Source of the DNA: Sulfuricurvum sp.
Lineage (GTDB): Bacteria; Campylobacterota; Campylobacteria; Campylobacterales; Sulfurimonadaceae
Direction: 5' to 3'
NCBI GenBank assembly: GCA_003245815.1
Contig: QKCD01000004.1
Coordinates: 1 to 34,963 of the forward strand
DNA: 34,963 nucleotides
The notes under the pieces are model-generated. The model was given only the letters and a program-made list of their open reading frames with translations, did no database searches and was not told the origin of the DNA. Positions 7,301 to 15,335 of this stretch are shown in pieces; position 1 is the stretch's first letter, and each line of letters starts with the position of its first letter. The translations under genes were made by a program, and so were the position numbers.

Positions 7301-8276
7301 CGCTCAGGTTCAGGTCGCCGACGATCTGGTCGTCGGCCGTATTGTTCCCGAGGTAGTGCAGACCGTCCAGGGCATCTTCCACCTGCTGGAGCGCATCGTC
7401 CAGGCTCTGCGCCTGGGATGCGAGATCGTCCGATGCATTAAGATCGTCGAGCTGCTGGGTCACGCTCTCCAGGGATTCGTTGTTTTCGATGGCACCTTCG
7501 GCCACTTCGGCGTAGGTGTTGATGACGTCGCCGACGCTGTTGAGTGCGTCGGTCCCCACATCCTGCGCGGCGATCTCGTCGATCTTCGTCGCAAGGGTCT
7601 GGACAAAGGTGCTGACCGATGCGTCGAGGGTCACGTTTTGATCCGCTTCCACCTGCGCAACCAGCGCCGATGCATCAAACGACGTCCCGCTCTCCGCCGC
7701 CAGGGACGCAAAAACGGCTTCGTAGGCGGCATCGAACGTCCCGTCGCCGGTTGTTGCCGATGCAATGACCTCGGCGACCTTCTGCACTTTCTGGGCCGCC
7801 AGGAAGGCATTCGCATTCTCCATCGGGTCACTGTTAACCAGTGCCGCATCGATGCCGAGCTTCGTCGCTACTGCCGCCGAGGCGTCATCCCAGGAAGCGC
7901 CGCTCTGCACGAGGGCCGCCGTATAGGTGGTCAACGGCGAGAGCATCAGCGCCCTTCCACTCTGGTAGATGCTTTTCAGACGCCCTTCAAAGGGAAGGCC
8001 GCTGCTCAGGTCCGTACCGCCGGAGCCGTAGACAACCGTGCCGTCGACGATCGTCCCGCTCAGCGTAAAGTCACCGTTGGCGTCCGAGGTGGTCGTCAGT
8101 TCCGCGTCCCCCCGCATGCCGTTGCCATCCGCATCGGCGAAGATCGTCGCTCCGGCGACGTACCCGTCGACGATACCGCCGCTGGCCGCATCACCGCTAC
8201 TGCTGCTACCGCCACCACAGCCGCCGATCGCAAGGATCGCCGCCGTCGACAGGGCTACATGTCGAAACCATTTCAT
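4326..8276 (-). CDS. Large surface lipoprotein with tandem Ig/cadherin-like domains
   Basis: The 1316-residue protein starts with a lipoprotein signal peptide with a lipobox (AIGGC, acylated Cys20) followed by a Gly/Ser-rich linker, so it is probably anchored in the outer membrane. Residues 30-100 resemble a carboxypeptidase-regulatory-like fold (DADGNGMRGDAELTT). Residues 100-300 are alpha-helical and acidic. From about 390 to 760 come tandem beta-sandwich modules: cadherin-like (DDAATLDEDGNVTV, FNGSDSFTYTLTD), a putative Ig/He_PIG module (FDTATGTLSGTPTVANVG) and more, with VNDAP and DxDGD motifs suited to calcium. The C-terminal 550 residues hold at least two or three related G(T/A)W modules near 964, 1060 and 1174, with paired cysteines. 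The ATG has AGGAG upstream. Adhesion or matrix binding is likely, but the ligand is unknown. Confidence 0.85.
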   Translation of the reverse strand: MKWFRHVALSTAAILAIGGCGGGSSSSGDAASGGIVDGYVAGATIFADADGNGMRGDAELTTTSDANGDFTLSGTIVDGTVVYGSGGTDLSSGLPFEGRLKSIYQSGRALMLSPLTTYTAALVQSGASWDDASAAVATKLGIDAALVNSDPMENANAFLAAQKVQKVAEVIASATTGDGTFDAAYEAVFASLAAESGTSFDASALVAQVEADQNVTLDASVSTFVQTLATKIDEIAAQDVGTDALNSVGDVINTYAEVAEGAIENNESLESVTQQLDDLNASDDLASQAQSLDDALQQVEDALDGLHYLGNNTADDQIVGDLNLSDPAAAPFNTADLNLTWSSNHAAVNAETGAVTRSDTVDVDVALKARVNNAQVTNSRTYNLVVRRNEHAPVAGDDAATLDEDGNVTVAVLANDSDGNGDALTVTPLAAPAHGTATYHSDGTVTYVPEANFNGSDSFTYTLTDTTGRSDSAAVSLTVTAVNDAPTISGLPTLSVKQGTAYSFTPTAADVDGDPLTFGIVNLPAWAAFDTATGTLSGTPTVANVGITHEIIISVTDGTATTTLAAFNLEVTQTAVPVAEGFAVSTDEDSAVQVDVVAHATDSDGTIDATTVSASGAAHGALAVNGTTGVVTYTPAADYNGADSFTYTVADNDGAVSNSATVSVTVNAVNDVPVLDTLANIALNDSGSPVIVTAHATDADGDTITYSAVSSNTGVATVAVSGAAITVTPVASGVATVTVTASDGSLQATKTFSVNVSSVAVSDMTWYDGKVVYGFWVDEEEGQISYVAEQVTLNAGSLEVVDGVFNPTDGTWSMFSETPDMILQDGVWAPESSVRNYTVSADGTVMTVNGTEEVKVDSVIDLEGVTFALTNDINVTFGAGAKRYMLAFKRTVERYTLAWQPVDWSNSQAPFTTIEACMNSGYPFYWDEINQVGVRAEGTVGTLSAGMTGNLVTTDASSTVVGTWEAGYLPGQEGGTLTVFANLSLSAPNYASYTRYGTVSATLYNGTVYMVEYQDAMSDFVVDEEDLQGNLDAQNAIKAAVEEHFTSSNAVTPNDASIVGAWAVAGEDSLGNAVPFAALLIVVDNAHYFMTQQMLGMEGLIGGVEVGSYTLNNGAFTLAEPFINTNAGDTATCGTMTDNGDGTALFAEVYGCGGITDPGEVNATRLSNGAEAGAWIANYTESPDGNFSFVAMVLDGAGNYMLADVDSSQETTWSATTNSDGGKNNMTEFGTYVVNGGTVTMTADAATDFSAVCTELDPSGCDTVAGDSNGDYGVNPLMTATVSFTDSNTLMITPEGSSEPIVFTRITQNGPFTVPQ

Positions 8277-8417
8277 CTGTTATCTCCTAATAATCGGCAG
8301 GACCGAAAATTCCATGCACTCGCTGGAACGTTTACGGCATGCCGGAATGTATTTAACAGTTCAACGGTAACCCAGGAAAGTCAAAAAATGTCAGATGGTC
8401 GCGGAAAGCAATGGAGA

Positions 8418-9116
8418 TTACGGCAGGGAAACGAGCAGATACCCCTCTTTACTCTGGGAACGGATATCGAGCTGCGGCACGCGCTTGCGCAGGGCGTAGA
8501 CGGCCGTGCGGAGCGTCGAGGCGGAGATCACCTCGTCGGGCCACACTTCATAGGTGATCTGCACATGGCTGACGGTCTGGTTACGGTGCTGCACCAGCAG
8601 TCGCAGCAGCCGCTCCTGCTTGGCGTTGAGCCTGACGGGGCTCCCGCCCTCGAGCAGTACCTCCCGCTCCAGATCATAGGCCAGCGTCTCCCCCAGCTGG
8701 ACCTGCTGCGGCGGCGTGCTCTCTTCCGCACCTTGCGTATTGCAGTAACGCTTGTAGGCAAGCCGGACGGTGATCTCCAGGTCCTTGTCCGTAAAGGGCT
8801 TGGTCACGAAACCGTAGGGAGCGCTCTCCAGCGCCTCGTCGACCGTTTCACGGTCGCTGTAGGCGGTGATGTAGATGACCGGAATCTCCATCCCGCTGCG
8901 CCGCATCCGCTGCGCAGCGTCGATACCGCTGAGGGGGCCGTTGATATTGATGTCCATCATGACGCAGTCAGGCTGCAGCGTCTCGAGGGAGTCCAATAGC
9001 GGCGCGGCCCGGTCGTAACACTCCAGGACGCCGCACCCCATCCGCGTCAGCACCCCCCGGATGTAGCGCGCGGTAATGCGCTCGTCTTCGATGATGACGA
9101 CCCGTTCAAAAAACAT
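8418..9116 (-). CDS. OmpR/PhoB-type response regulator
   Basis: A 232-residue two-domain transcription regulator. The receiver domain spans residues 5-125, with the acidic pair E10-D11, phosphoacceptor Asp55 (VMMDINI), Thr84 and the conserved Lys106 (VTKPF). The C-terminal winged helix (about 138-232) contains NAKQERLLRLLVQHRNQTVS and a recognition segment around STLRTAVYALRKRV. It overlaps the upstream histidine kinase gene by 11 bases, so the two are translationally coupled and almost certainly partners. The target genes are unknown. The nearest downstream gene on the same strand is the giant lipoprotein, 141 bases away, which is a reasonable but untested target. Confidence 0.92.
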   Translation of the reverse strand: MFFERVVIIEDERITARYIRGVLTRMGCGVLECYDRAAPLLDSLETLQPDCVMMDININGPLSGIDAAQRMRRSGMEIPVIYITAYSDRETVDEALESAPYGFVTKPFTDKDLEITVRLAYKRYCNTQGAEESTPPQQVQLGETLAYDLEREVLLEGGSPVRLNAKQERLLRLLVQHRNQTVSHVQITYEVWPDEVISASTLRTAVYALRKRVPQLDIRSQSKEGYLLVSLP

Positions 9117-10269
9117 CCTGACGCTCCTTGTCGAAGGTGATGATGATCCGCACCCCTTTGTGCATGCGGATGTCGCACTCCCCGCCGCTCAGACCTTCGG
9201 CGAGGTCACGGATCAGGGTCAGCCCCAACGCTTCACGCCCGGGGGACTCCGTTTTCACCCCGCGGCCGTTGTCTTCCAGACGCAATGCAACACGTGTTCC
9301 CAGGTCCTTCAGGGTGACACGGATCCACCCCTTGGCTCCCGGTTCGAAGGCGTGTTCCATGGCATTGGTCACGGCTTCGTTGACGATGATGCCGATATTC
9401 ATCGCCGACTTCATATCCAGCGCTACCGGTGCGATCTGCGTATGGATTTCGTGGTCGCTCAGACTTTCGAGGTGGCTGACAATGGCCCGCAGGTACTCCC
9501 CCATGTCGATCTTTTCCACCGCATCCGTCCGGTAGAGGTGTTCGTGAATCATCGCCATCGAGGCAAGCCGGTTGATGTTCTCCAGCAGCAGGTGGCGGTA
9601 ACGGGGCTCGTCAATCTTGTCCGCCTGCAGCCAGAGCAGTCCCATCATGACCTGCATGTTGTTCTTCACCCGGTGGTGCAGCTCCTTGAGGAGTGCTTCG
9701 CGCTCTTTCAATGCCTGGTCAAGGCGCAATTCGTAGGAGCCGCGCAGCTTCTCGACGTAGTAGACCAGGTAGGAGAGCGCCAGGTATCCCAGTGTCAGCT
9801 GGATCAGCACGTCGTAGGAGAAGATCGGGGGTACCCAGGCAAAGTAGGCGTTAGCCGCGCTCAGGGCGATCACCCCCGTGATGACGACACTCCAGGTGAT
9901 CCCCCGCTCGGCCCCGAGCAGAAAGAAGATGTAGATGGGAAGCGACGCGGTCCAGAAGAGGGCAGACTCCTTGCCGTATCCGTCGACCGTCAGCGAAAAG
10001 AGGGAGAGGAAGGCGACGCTTCCCACTCCCACGACCGACGCATAGCCGAAGGGGAGGCCCCGTCGGAAGAGCAGGTAGGTGATCAATAGCAGCGGGATGA
10101 AGGCCACCTCGGCCCAGGCCATCAAAACGTAGCCCCCCGCCAGACTGTTGAAGAGATCGAAAAGCAGGATCAGCGCGGCCAGCAGCAGCATCAGGTTGAC
10201 AAAACGGGCCCGGATGCTCTCCATGCTCAGTGTCTGGTACCGTGGCGCTGCTGTCGATACTTTCACCAT
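9106..10269 (-). CDS. Membrane sensor histidine kinase, HisKA_2 type
   Basis: A 387-residue inner-membrane kinase. Residues 22-172 contain about six hydrophobic segments with short loops and no large periplasmic sensor domain, so it probably senses something in or near the membrane. The phosphoacceptor region LLKELHHRVKNNMQ (His198/199) is the HisKA_2 signature. The ATP-binding domain shows NEAVTNAMEHAF, EDNGRGV and ALGLTLIRDLAEGL. The ATG at 10269 has AAAGGG upstream. The response regulator follows with an 11-base overlap. mnmA lies 53 bases upstream on the same strand and may share a transcript. The signal is unknown. Confidence 0.9.
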   Translation of the reverse strand: MVKVSTAAPRYQTLSMESIRARFVNLMLLLAALILLFDLFNSLAGGYVLMAWAEVAFIPLLLITYLLFRRGLPFGYASVVGVGSVAFLSLFSLTVDGYGKESALFWTASLPIYIFFLLGAERGITWSVVITGVIALSAANAYFAWVPPIFSYDVLIQLTLGYLALSYLVYYVEKLRGSYELRLDQALKEREALLKELHHRVKNNMQVMMGLLWLQADKIDEPRYRHLLLENINRLASMAMIHEHLYRTDAVEKIDMGEYLRAIVSHLESLSDHEIHTQIAPVALDMKSAMNIGIIVNEAVTNAMEHAFEPGAKGWIRVTLKDLGTRVALRLEDNGRGVKTESPGREALGLTLIRDLAEGLSGGECDIRMHKGVRIIITFDKERQDVF

Positions 10270-10322
10270 TCAACCCTTTCGTGCCTCTGCACACGCTCCG
10301 ATGCGCTGCTCTGCTTGCGCGC

Positions 10323-11357
10323 CTACTCGATCCAGCCCCCGCCGATCAGCAGGTCGCCGTCGTAGAAGACGGCGGCCTGTCCCCGTGCCACGCCCAGAAC
10401 CGGTTCTTTGAGGTCGATCGTCGCCCGGTCTCCGTCGATTTCAACGTGGCAGGGTACCGCCTCGCTGCGGTAGCGCAGTTTGACCGTCGTGTCGAAACTG
10501 GTACGGTCGTCAAACATGTTGATATGCCCGATCGTCACGCGGCGGCATTCGAGCTTCTCCCGGGTGCCGACGACGATCTGGTTCTTCGCGGGGCGGATCT
10601 CCAGGACGTAGTGGGGTTCCAGGGCCCCCTTGACCGTGAAACCCTTGCGCTTGCCGATCGTGTAGTGCATGTACCCCTTGTGGGTGCCGACGACGTTCCC
10701 TTCGGTATCGAGGACCTCGCCGTCCTGATCGACGTTGACATAGTTCTTCAGGACATCCGTATAGGTCGTCTCGACGAAACAGATCTCCGAGGATTCGGGC
10801 TGTTCGGCGAAGGATTCAAGCCCCTTGATCGACGCCGCCAACGCCTTCACATCGCTCTTCTTGCTCTCCCCGAGGGGAAAGATGAGACGCGGCAGCACGT
10901 TGCGGTCGATATAGAAGAGGAAGTAGCTTTGGTCCTTCGTATCGTCCTCGGCCTGGATCAGGTAGTGGCCGTCGTGGCGCAGGTAGTGCCCCGTCGCGAC
11001 GTAATCCGCGCCGATGCTGTCGGCGAACTTCACCATCTCGCCGAACTTGATATTACGGTTGCAGAGCGCACAGGGGTTGGGGGTACGCCCCTCCTTGTAG
11101 GTCTCGATAAAAGGCTTGAACACCTTCGCATCAAACTGTTCCTGCAGGTCCAGCACATGCAGCTTCACGCCGACGAAATCCGCCGCCTTCTGCGCCCGGG
11201 CGAGATGGATCTCGTGGTAACCCGGCTTTGCATGCAGTTTCATATAGACGCCCTCGACGTCATACCCCTGCTCCTTGAGCAGCATCGTCGACACGGTCGA
11301 ATCGACCCCGCCACTCATCCCGATCAGTACTTTTTTCTTCTTCATTGCTTCTGTCAT
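10323..11357 (-). CDS. mnmA: tRNA-specific 2-thiouridylase MnmA
   Basis: Puts sulfur on U34 of Lys, Glu and Gln tRNAs using ATP and relayed sulfur. The 344-residue protein has the PP-loop SGGVDS (residues 15-20), the catalytic cysteine in NPCALCN (Cys96) and the second catalytic cysteine in SSEICFVE (Cys193). C-terminal beta-barrel motifs such as [11 protein letters not shown] and [12 protein letters not shown]-like sequence are present. The chosen ATG at 11357 has TAGGAACG just before it; a second ATG at 11345 is possible. The gene begins 6 bases after the LOG-family gene ends, suggesting one operon. Confidence 0.96.
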   Translation of the reverse strand: MTEAMKKKKVLIGMSGGVDSTVSTMLLKEQGYDVEGVYMKLHAKPGYHEIHLARAQKAADFVGVKLHVLDLQEQFDAKVFKPFIETYKEGRTPNPCALCNRNIKFGEMVKFADSIGADYVATGHYLRHDGHYLIQAEDDTKDQSYFLFYIDRNVLPRLIFPLGESKKSDVKALAASIKGLESFAEQPESSEICFVETTYTDVLKNYVNVDQDGEVLDTEGNVVGTHKGYMHYTIGKRKGFTVKGALEPHYVLEIRPAKNQIVVGTREKLECRRVTIGHINMFDDRTSFDTTVKLRYRSEAVPCHVEIDGDRATIDLKEPVLGVARGQAAVFYDGDLLIGGGWIE

Positions 11358-11363
11358 ACGTTC

Positions 11364-12164
11364 CTATAATCTTCTCAGGTAGGAGTCTTTCCCCTCCTGG
11401 ATCTTGCGGTCTTTGAAAAAATCCGCCAGCCGCTTGTAGTAGGAGGTCTCGGCCAGGCCGTCCTGCTTGAGTTCGTCGATCTGCTCGCGTAGCGAGGCCT
11501 CGATCTCGGTGGCAATCAGCTCCAGGTCCTCCGTCACGGTGATCAGCTCCAGGTCCTCCTTGTCGATCATCCCTTCGGCGAGGAGACTCTTCTTCATGAA
11601 CTTCAGCAGCGGCTTGAAAAACTCCTCGCCGACGAGGAAGATGCGCACGCGCGCGCTTTTGCGGGTCTGCACGAGCGTCAGCGCCTCGAAGAGTTCATCC
11701 AGCGTACCGAATCCCCCCGGGAAGATAACGTAGGCGATGGAGTACTTAATCAGCATCACCTTGCGGGAGAAGAAGTAATCGAACCCCTGCTCAATCGTCG
11801 TATAGTCGTTGGTGATCTGCTCCATCGGCAGATCGATGTTCAGACCGATCGACTCGACCTGGTCGCGGTGCTCGTAGGCACCCTTGTTGGCCGCTTCCAT
11901 GATGCCGGGGCCGCCGCCGGTGATGATGTTGAACCCCTTCTTTGCCAGCATGTCGGCAAGCATCGTCGCTTTGAGGTAGTAGACGTCGTTATGATGGGTC
12001 CGCGCACTGCCGAAGATCGTCACCGCGGGCCCGAGGTCGCCCAGTTCGTCAAAGCCCTGAACGAAATCAGCGATGATCTTGAAGACGCTCCAGACGTCCG
12101 CCGACTTGATCTCCTTGACGTATTTCTTCCCCAGTTCCTTCTGGCGTGACCGTCGCCGTTCCAT
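11364..12164 (-). CDS. LOG-family (TIGR00730-like) Rossmann-fold protein
   Basis: A 266-residue protein with the two family signatures GGGPGIMEAANKGA and PGGFGTLDELFEALTL. These proteins, often misannotated as lysine decarboxylases, include cytokinin-releasing nucleotide phosphohydrolases (LOG) and nucleotide-binding proteins such as PpnN. Both signatures here are intact, so 5'-monophosphate N-glycosidase activity is plausible, but the substrate in Campylobacterota is not known. The N-terminus is basic (MERRRSRQKELGKKY), and extra helices flank the core. The ATG has AAAGGA upstream. It lies between the flagellar genes and mnmA on the same strand. Confidence 0.85.
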   Translation of the reverse strand: MERRRSRQKELGKKYVKEIKSADVWSVFKIIADFVQGFDELGDLGPAVTIFGSARTHHNDVYYLKATMLADMLAKKGFNIITGGGPGIMEAANKGAYEHRDQVESIGLNIDLPMEQITNDYTTIEQGFDYFFSRKVMLIKYSIAYVIFPGGFGTLDELFEALTLVQTRKSARVRIFLVGEEFFKPLLKFMKKSLLAEGMIDKEDLELITVTEDLELIATEIEASLREQIDELKQDGLAETSYYKRLADFFKDRKIQEGKDSYLRRL

Positions 12165-12220
12165 CGTGTATCCTTTACTCCGGGGCCGGGTTCACAAGCA
12201 CCCTTCACCCGTGGTGACGC

Positions 12221-12240
12221 CCGGATCGGAACGATCCCGG
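12221..12240. repeat. Hairpin between fliY and the LOG-family gene
   Basis: CCGGATCG and CGATCC(C)GG form an 8-base-pair stem with one bulged C around a GAA loop. It lies in the 125-base spacer after fliY. No T run follows on the minus strand, so it may be a weak or Rho-aided transcript end. A possible -10 for the downstream gene, TAGAAT, lies just upstream near 12257-12262 on the minus strand. Confidence 0.35.
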
Positions 12241-12289
12241 ACGCCCTCTTCTCAATATTCTACCGCGTTTTCGGGAAAGCGGCCCAGAG

Positions 12290-13159
12290 TTACGACTTCA
12301 GGCTGTTGAGCCGGTCGCGCTTGGAACCGATCGTCGTCACCTGGATGCCGAAGTTGCCGTCGACAATGACGACCTCGCCCTGGGCGATCACCTTGTCGTC
12401 GACAAGGATGTCCAGCGGGTCGTTGGCCAGCTGGTTAAGTTCGATAACCGAGCCGATATCCATGCTCAGGACATCCTTGAGCAGCATCCGTTTCTGGCCG
12501 ATCCGTACCCGTACCGGCAGTTTGACGTCCATGATCAGACCGATATTTTTCATCTCTCCCTCACCCAGGTTCGGATTGGTTGCCGGCGTCGCGGCCGGTG
12601 CGTCGACGAACGCTTCATGCAGGGATTCGTCCTCCTGTTTCTGCTTCGAGCCGTAAAAGAGCTGTTCCGCCGTTTCGTCGGCGATCAGCATGTAGAGCCC
12701 GGAAGCGCCGCCGACGGAGAAGTTGTAGACATAGGTCTTCGCGTAGGCGCTGATATCGGGTTCTTCATCCTCGGAGATGAACGTGATCCCCTCCACCTGG
12801 AAGGAGAGCTTCGGCAGTTCGTTTTGCGCCCCCAGGGCCGTCGAGAGGGCGCCGACGATGTTGGAGACGATCTCTTTCGTCGCGTCGAGGTCATCCTCGT
12901 CCATGCTGCTCTTGCCCTCGCCTTCACCCCCGAGCATCATATCGCCCAGGGCGGTCGCCAGCAGCGGGGGCATCGCCACCGCCGCTCTGCCCTCGGCCGT
13001 ATCCTTCACCTTCATGGTGATCAGCACCGTCGGCGGCACGATATTGGACATCTCCGTGATGACCTGCTCGTCCTTGAGTTCGAGTACCGGGGTCTGCCCC
13101 GTCAGTCCCTCGATTGTCGCGATCGTCTCGCGTTCAAACAGTTTGATAAACTCGGTCAT
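12290..13159 (-). CDS. fliY: Flagellar motor switch protein FliY (FliN family)
   Basis: Part of the C-ring at the cytoplasmic base of the flagellar motor. The 289-residue protein has a central CheC-like region (residues about 30-190, with DLDATKEIVSNIVGALSTALG) and a C-terminal FliN/SpoA domain (about 205-280, with KLPVRVRIGQKRMLLKDVLS and the VNGFGI-like NFGIQVT). The domain order is that of FliY, which replaces or accompanies FliN in Campylobacterota. It overlaps fliM by 4 bases and is the last gene of the flagellar run. Confidence 0.93.
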   Translation of the reverse strand: MTEFIKLFERETIATIEGLTGQTPVLELKDEQVITEMSNIVPPTVLITMKVKDTAEGRAAVAMPPLLATALGDMMLGGEGEGKSSMDEDDLDATKEIVSNIVGALSTALGAQNELPKLSFQVEGITFISEDEEPDISAYAKTYVYNFSVGGASGLYMLIADETAEQLFYGSKQKQEDESLHEAFVDAPAATPATNPNLGEGEMKNIGLIMDVKLPVRVRIGQKRMLLKDVLSMDIGSVIELNQLANDPLDILVDDKVIAQGEVVIVDGNFGIQVTTIGSKRDRLNSLKS

Positions 13160-14271
13160 TCGTCGTCTCCCGATTCAAATTCACTACTTTCGGCCGCTTC
13201 TTTCTTCTCGATGATCTGCTTGAAGCCGCTGATCTGTTCCTTGCGCTGCAGTTCGAACTCTTTGAGCGCCCGTTTGACCGCATCCTGCTCCGTGTCGATC
13301 ACCTCGGTGATCTGGACCGATTTGCGGAAGCGGCGCAGCCCGATCTCGCCGAAGAAGCGCGCCTTGCCGTCGATGCTTAGCATCACCATGTCGTTGGCCG
13401 GGGTGTTGAGGCGGATGATGTCGCCCTGGCAGAGTTCCAGAACGTCGCGCAGGCTCAATTCCGCATTGCCCAGGGTCGCCTCGACGTTGACGTGCGCCCC
13501 GCCCAGCAGAACGTGGAGCTCCCGGTTGCGGCTCTTCTTGGAACTCGTCTCGTTGAGCATCAGGTCCCGGCTGGCGAGCTTGGGGAGCACCGGTTCAAGG
13601 GCGATGACCGGGTAGCAGACGTTCATCATCCCCGAACTGTGACCGATGATGATCTCCATAACGACCATGACGACGATCTCGTTCTGGGCGACGATCTGCA
13701 CGACGTTGGGGCTCGACTCCTTCGACTCGATGGCCGGGTAAACCTCGGTCACCGGCCCCCACGCCTCCTTCAGCGTCCCCATCATGACCCGCAGGATCGT
13801 CTCGAAGAGGCTCAGTTCAATGTCGGAGAACTCCCGGTTCGATTCGAAAGGTTCCCCCTTCCCCCCGAGCAGGCGGTCGAGCATCGGGAAGGCGATGGAG
13901 GGGTTGATCTCCAGGACGCCGTTGCCCTCCAGCGGCTTCATCGAAAAGACGTTGAAACTCGTCGGGTTCGGCAGCGACATCAGGAATTCGCCGTAGGTCA
14001 TCTGGTCGACGGAGTGGAGCTGGATCTCGACGATGGAGCGCATGATCGCGGAGATCTGCGACGAAAGCGAGCGCGCCATCTTGTCGTGGATCCCCCGGAA
14101 GGCCCGCAGCTGTTCCTTGGAGACGCGGTTGGGACGCTTGAAGTCGTAGAGGGTGATCTGGCGCTGGGCGTTGCTGTCGTCGTAACCGCCGCTCTCGAGA
14201 ATATCCTCCCCTTCGTCGTCCACGACGTCAAGCAGCGCGTCAATCTCCTCCTGGGAGAGAATGTCAGCCAT
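13156..14271 (-). CDS. fliM: Flagellar motor switch protein FliM
   Basis: C-ring protein that receives phosphorylated CheY and sets the direction of rotation. The 371 residues begin with the CheY-binding peptide LSQEEIDALLDVV. The middle domain includes FKRPNRVSKEQLRAFRGIHD and IGHSSGMMNVCYP (GGxG-like core), and the C-terminal SpoA domain includes LRDVLELCQGDIIRLNTPAN. A charged C-terminal tail follows. The ATG has AGGAGA upstream. It overlaps fliA by 8 bases and fliY by 4 bases, which fits translational coupling. Confidence 0.96.
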   Translation of the reverse strand: MADILSQEEIDALLDVVDDEGEDILESGGYDDSNAQRQITLYDFKRPNRVSKEQLRAFRGIHDKMARSLSSQISAIMRSIVEIQLHSVDQMTYGEFLMSLPNPTSFNVFSMKPLEGNGVLEINPSIAFPMLDRLLGGKGEPFESNREFSDIELSLFETILRVMMGTLKEAWGPVTEVYPAIESKESSPNVVQIVAQNEIVVMVVMEIIIGHSSGMMNVCYPVIALEPVLPKLASRDLMLNETSSKKSRNRELHVLLGGAHVNVEATLGNAELSLRDVLELCQGDIIRLNTPANDMVMLSIDGKARFFGEIGLRRFRKSVQITEVIDTEQDAVKRALKEFELQRKEQISGFKQIIEKKEAAESSEFESGDDE

Positions 14272-14962
14272 TGTTTTCTCCTACTGCGTCCCGGATCTTC
14301 CGGATCACCGATTTGTGGATCTGCGAAATCCGCGACTCGGTAATCCCGAGGATATCGCTGATCTCCTTGAGGGTGAGCTCTTCGAAATAGTAGAGCTGGA
14401 TGATCATCTGTTCACGTTCATTATAGCGCATCAGCACCGACTTGATCACTTCGACCAGTTCGTCGTGCTCGATCCGCTCCAGGGTCGCCCCCTCGTCCCC
14501 TTCGCTGAGCTGCTCCTGCAGGGGCATTACCGCGTAGATGTCCGAGGCGACGCGCGCCTCGCGGATTTTCTCCTCCTCCTCGCCGAGGATCTCCGCCAGT
14601 TCCGCGTCGCTGGGCTCTTCGTCATGCTCGGCCAGGTAGGCCTCGATCGTATGGTTGATCGCCTTGACGAGACGGCGGCTCGAGCGGCTCAGCACGTCCA
14701 GGGAGCGCAGATAGTCGAGCATCGCCCCGTAGACCCGCGTCTTGGCGTAGCCCCAGAAGGAGTCGTTCTGCGACGCGTCGTAACGGCGCGCCAGCTTGAC
14801 GAGCTCCTCCGTGCCGATCGCCGAGAGGTCCATGTAGTCCACCGAACTGGGGAGCCGCTCCTTGAGCCGGAAGGCCATCGCCTTGACGGCGGGGAGGTAC
14901 TCCAGCGCCAGCTGGTCCTCCCGGTGCTTCAGCTCCGCCGAATAGATCTCCGTGCCGCTCAT
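14264..14962 (-). CDS. fliA: Flagellar sigma factor FliA (sigma-28)
   Basis: Directs RNA polymerase to late flagellar genes. The 232-residue protein has region 2 (SSVDYMDLSAIGTEELVKLA and FWGYAKTRVYGAMLDYLRSLD), region 3, and a region 4 helix-turn-helix (LTLKEISDILGITESRISQI). Its partner anti-sigma factor FlgM is not in this window. The gene overlaps the upstream membrane-protein gene by 4 bases (ATGA) and fliM by 8 bases. Confidence 0.96.
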   Translation of the reverse strand: MSGTEIYSAELKHREDQLALEYLPAVKAMAFRLKERLPSSVDYMDLSAIGTEELVKLARRYDASQNDSFWGYAKTRVYGAMLDYLRSLDVLSRSSRRLVKAINHTIEAYLAEHDEEPSDAELAEILGEEEEKIREARVASDIYAVMPLQEQLSEGDEGATLERIEHDELVEVIKSVLMRYNEREQMIIQLYYFEELTLKEISDILGITESRISQIHKSVIRKIRDAVGENNG

Positions 14963-15273
14963 TTCATCTCACCGGCCATCGCCTGCATATTCAGGTCGAT
15001 CAGGCGGTCGACATGGTTCTCCCGCTTGTTGATCTCGTGAATGATCAGGTCGAGTTCCCTTTCGTGGTGCTCTTTGGGGAAACGGCTCCGCGCCGAGCTG
15101 ATCGTCCGGAAATAGAAGGCCACGCAGAGATGCGAAAAGAGGTAGAAAAAGGCCGTGATCAGGAACGTGTAGCTCAACAGTCCCTCGGGGCCCTCCCCCT
15201 TCAGCAGCGCGAAGACGATTCCGACGAAGAATCCCTGTACGGTGAAAAAAGCGACAAAGTTTGCTCCGCGCAT
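14959..15273 (-). CDS. Small two-helix membrane protein of the flagellar cluster
   Basis: A 104-residue protein with two hydrophobic segments (about residues 5-24 and 34-56) followed by a charged cytoplasmic-type tail (SRFPKEHHERELDLIIHEIN) that may form a coiled coil. A small membrane protein of this kind sits at this spot, between flhG and fliA, in other Campylobacterota such as Helicobacter (HP1033, from memory). The fixed place suggests a flagellar role, but none is established to my knowledge. It overlaps fliA by 4 bases. The start is ATG with TAGGAA upstream. Confidence 0.8.
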   Translation of the reverse strand: MRGANFVAFFTVQGFFVGIVFALLKGEGPEGLLSYTFLITAFFYLFSHLCVAFYFRTISSARSRFPKEHHERELDLIIHEINKRENHVDRLIDLNMQAMAGEMK

Positions 15274-15335
15274 GGCATTCCTAACTCGAGGTTCTCAGGG
15301 GTGTCCCGGCATCCCCGGACAGGACCGAGGTCTGC

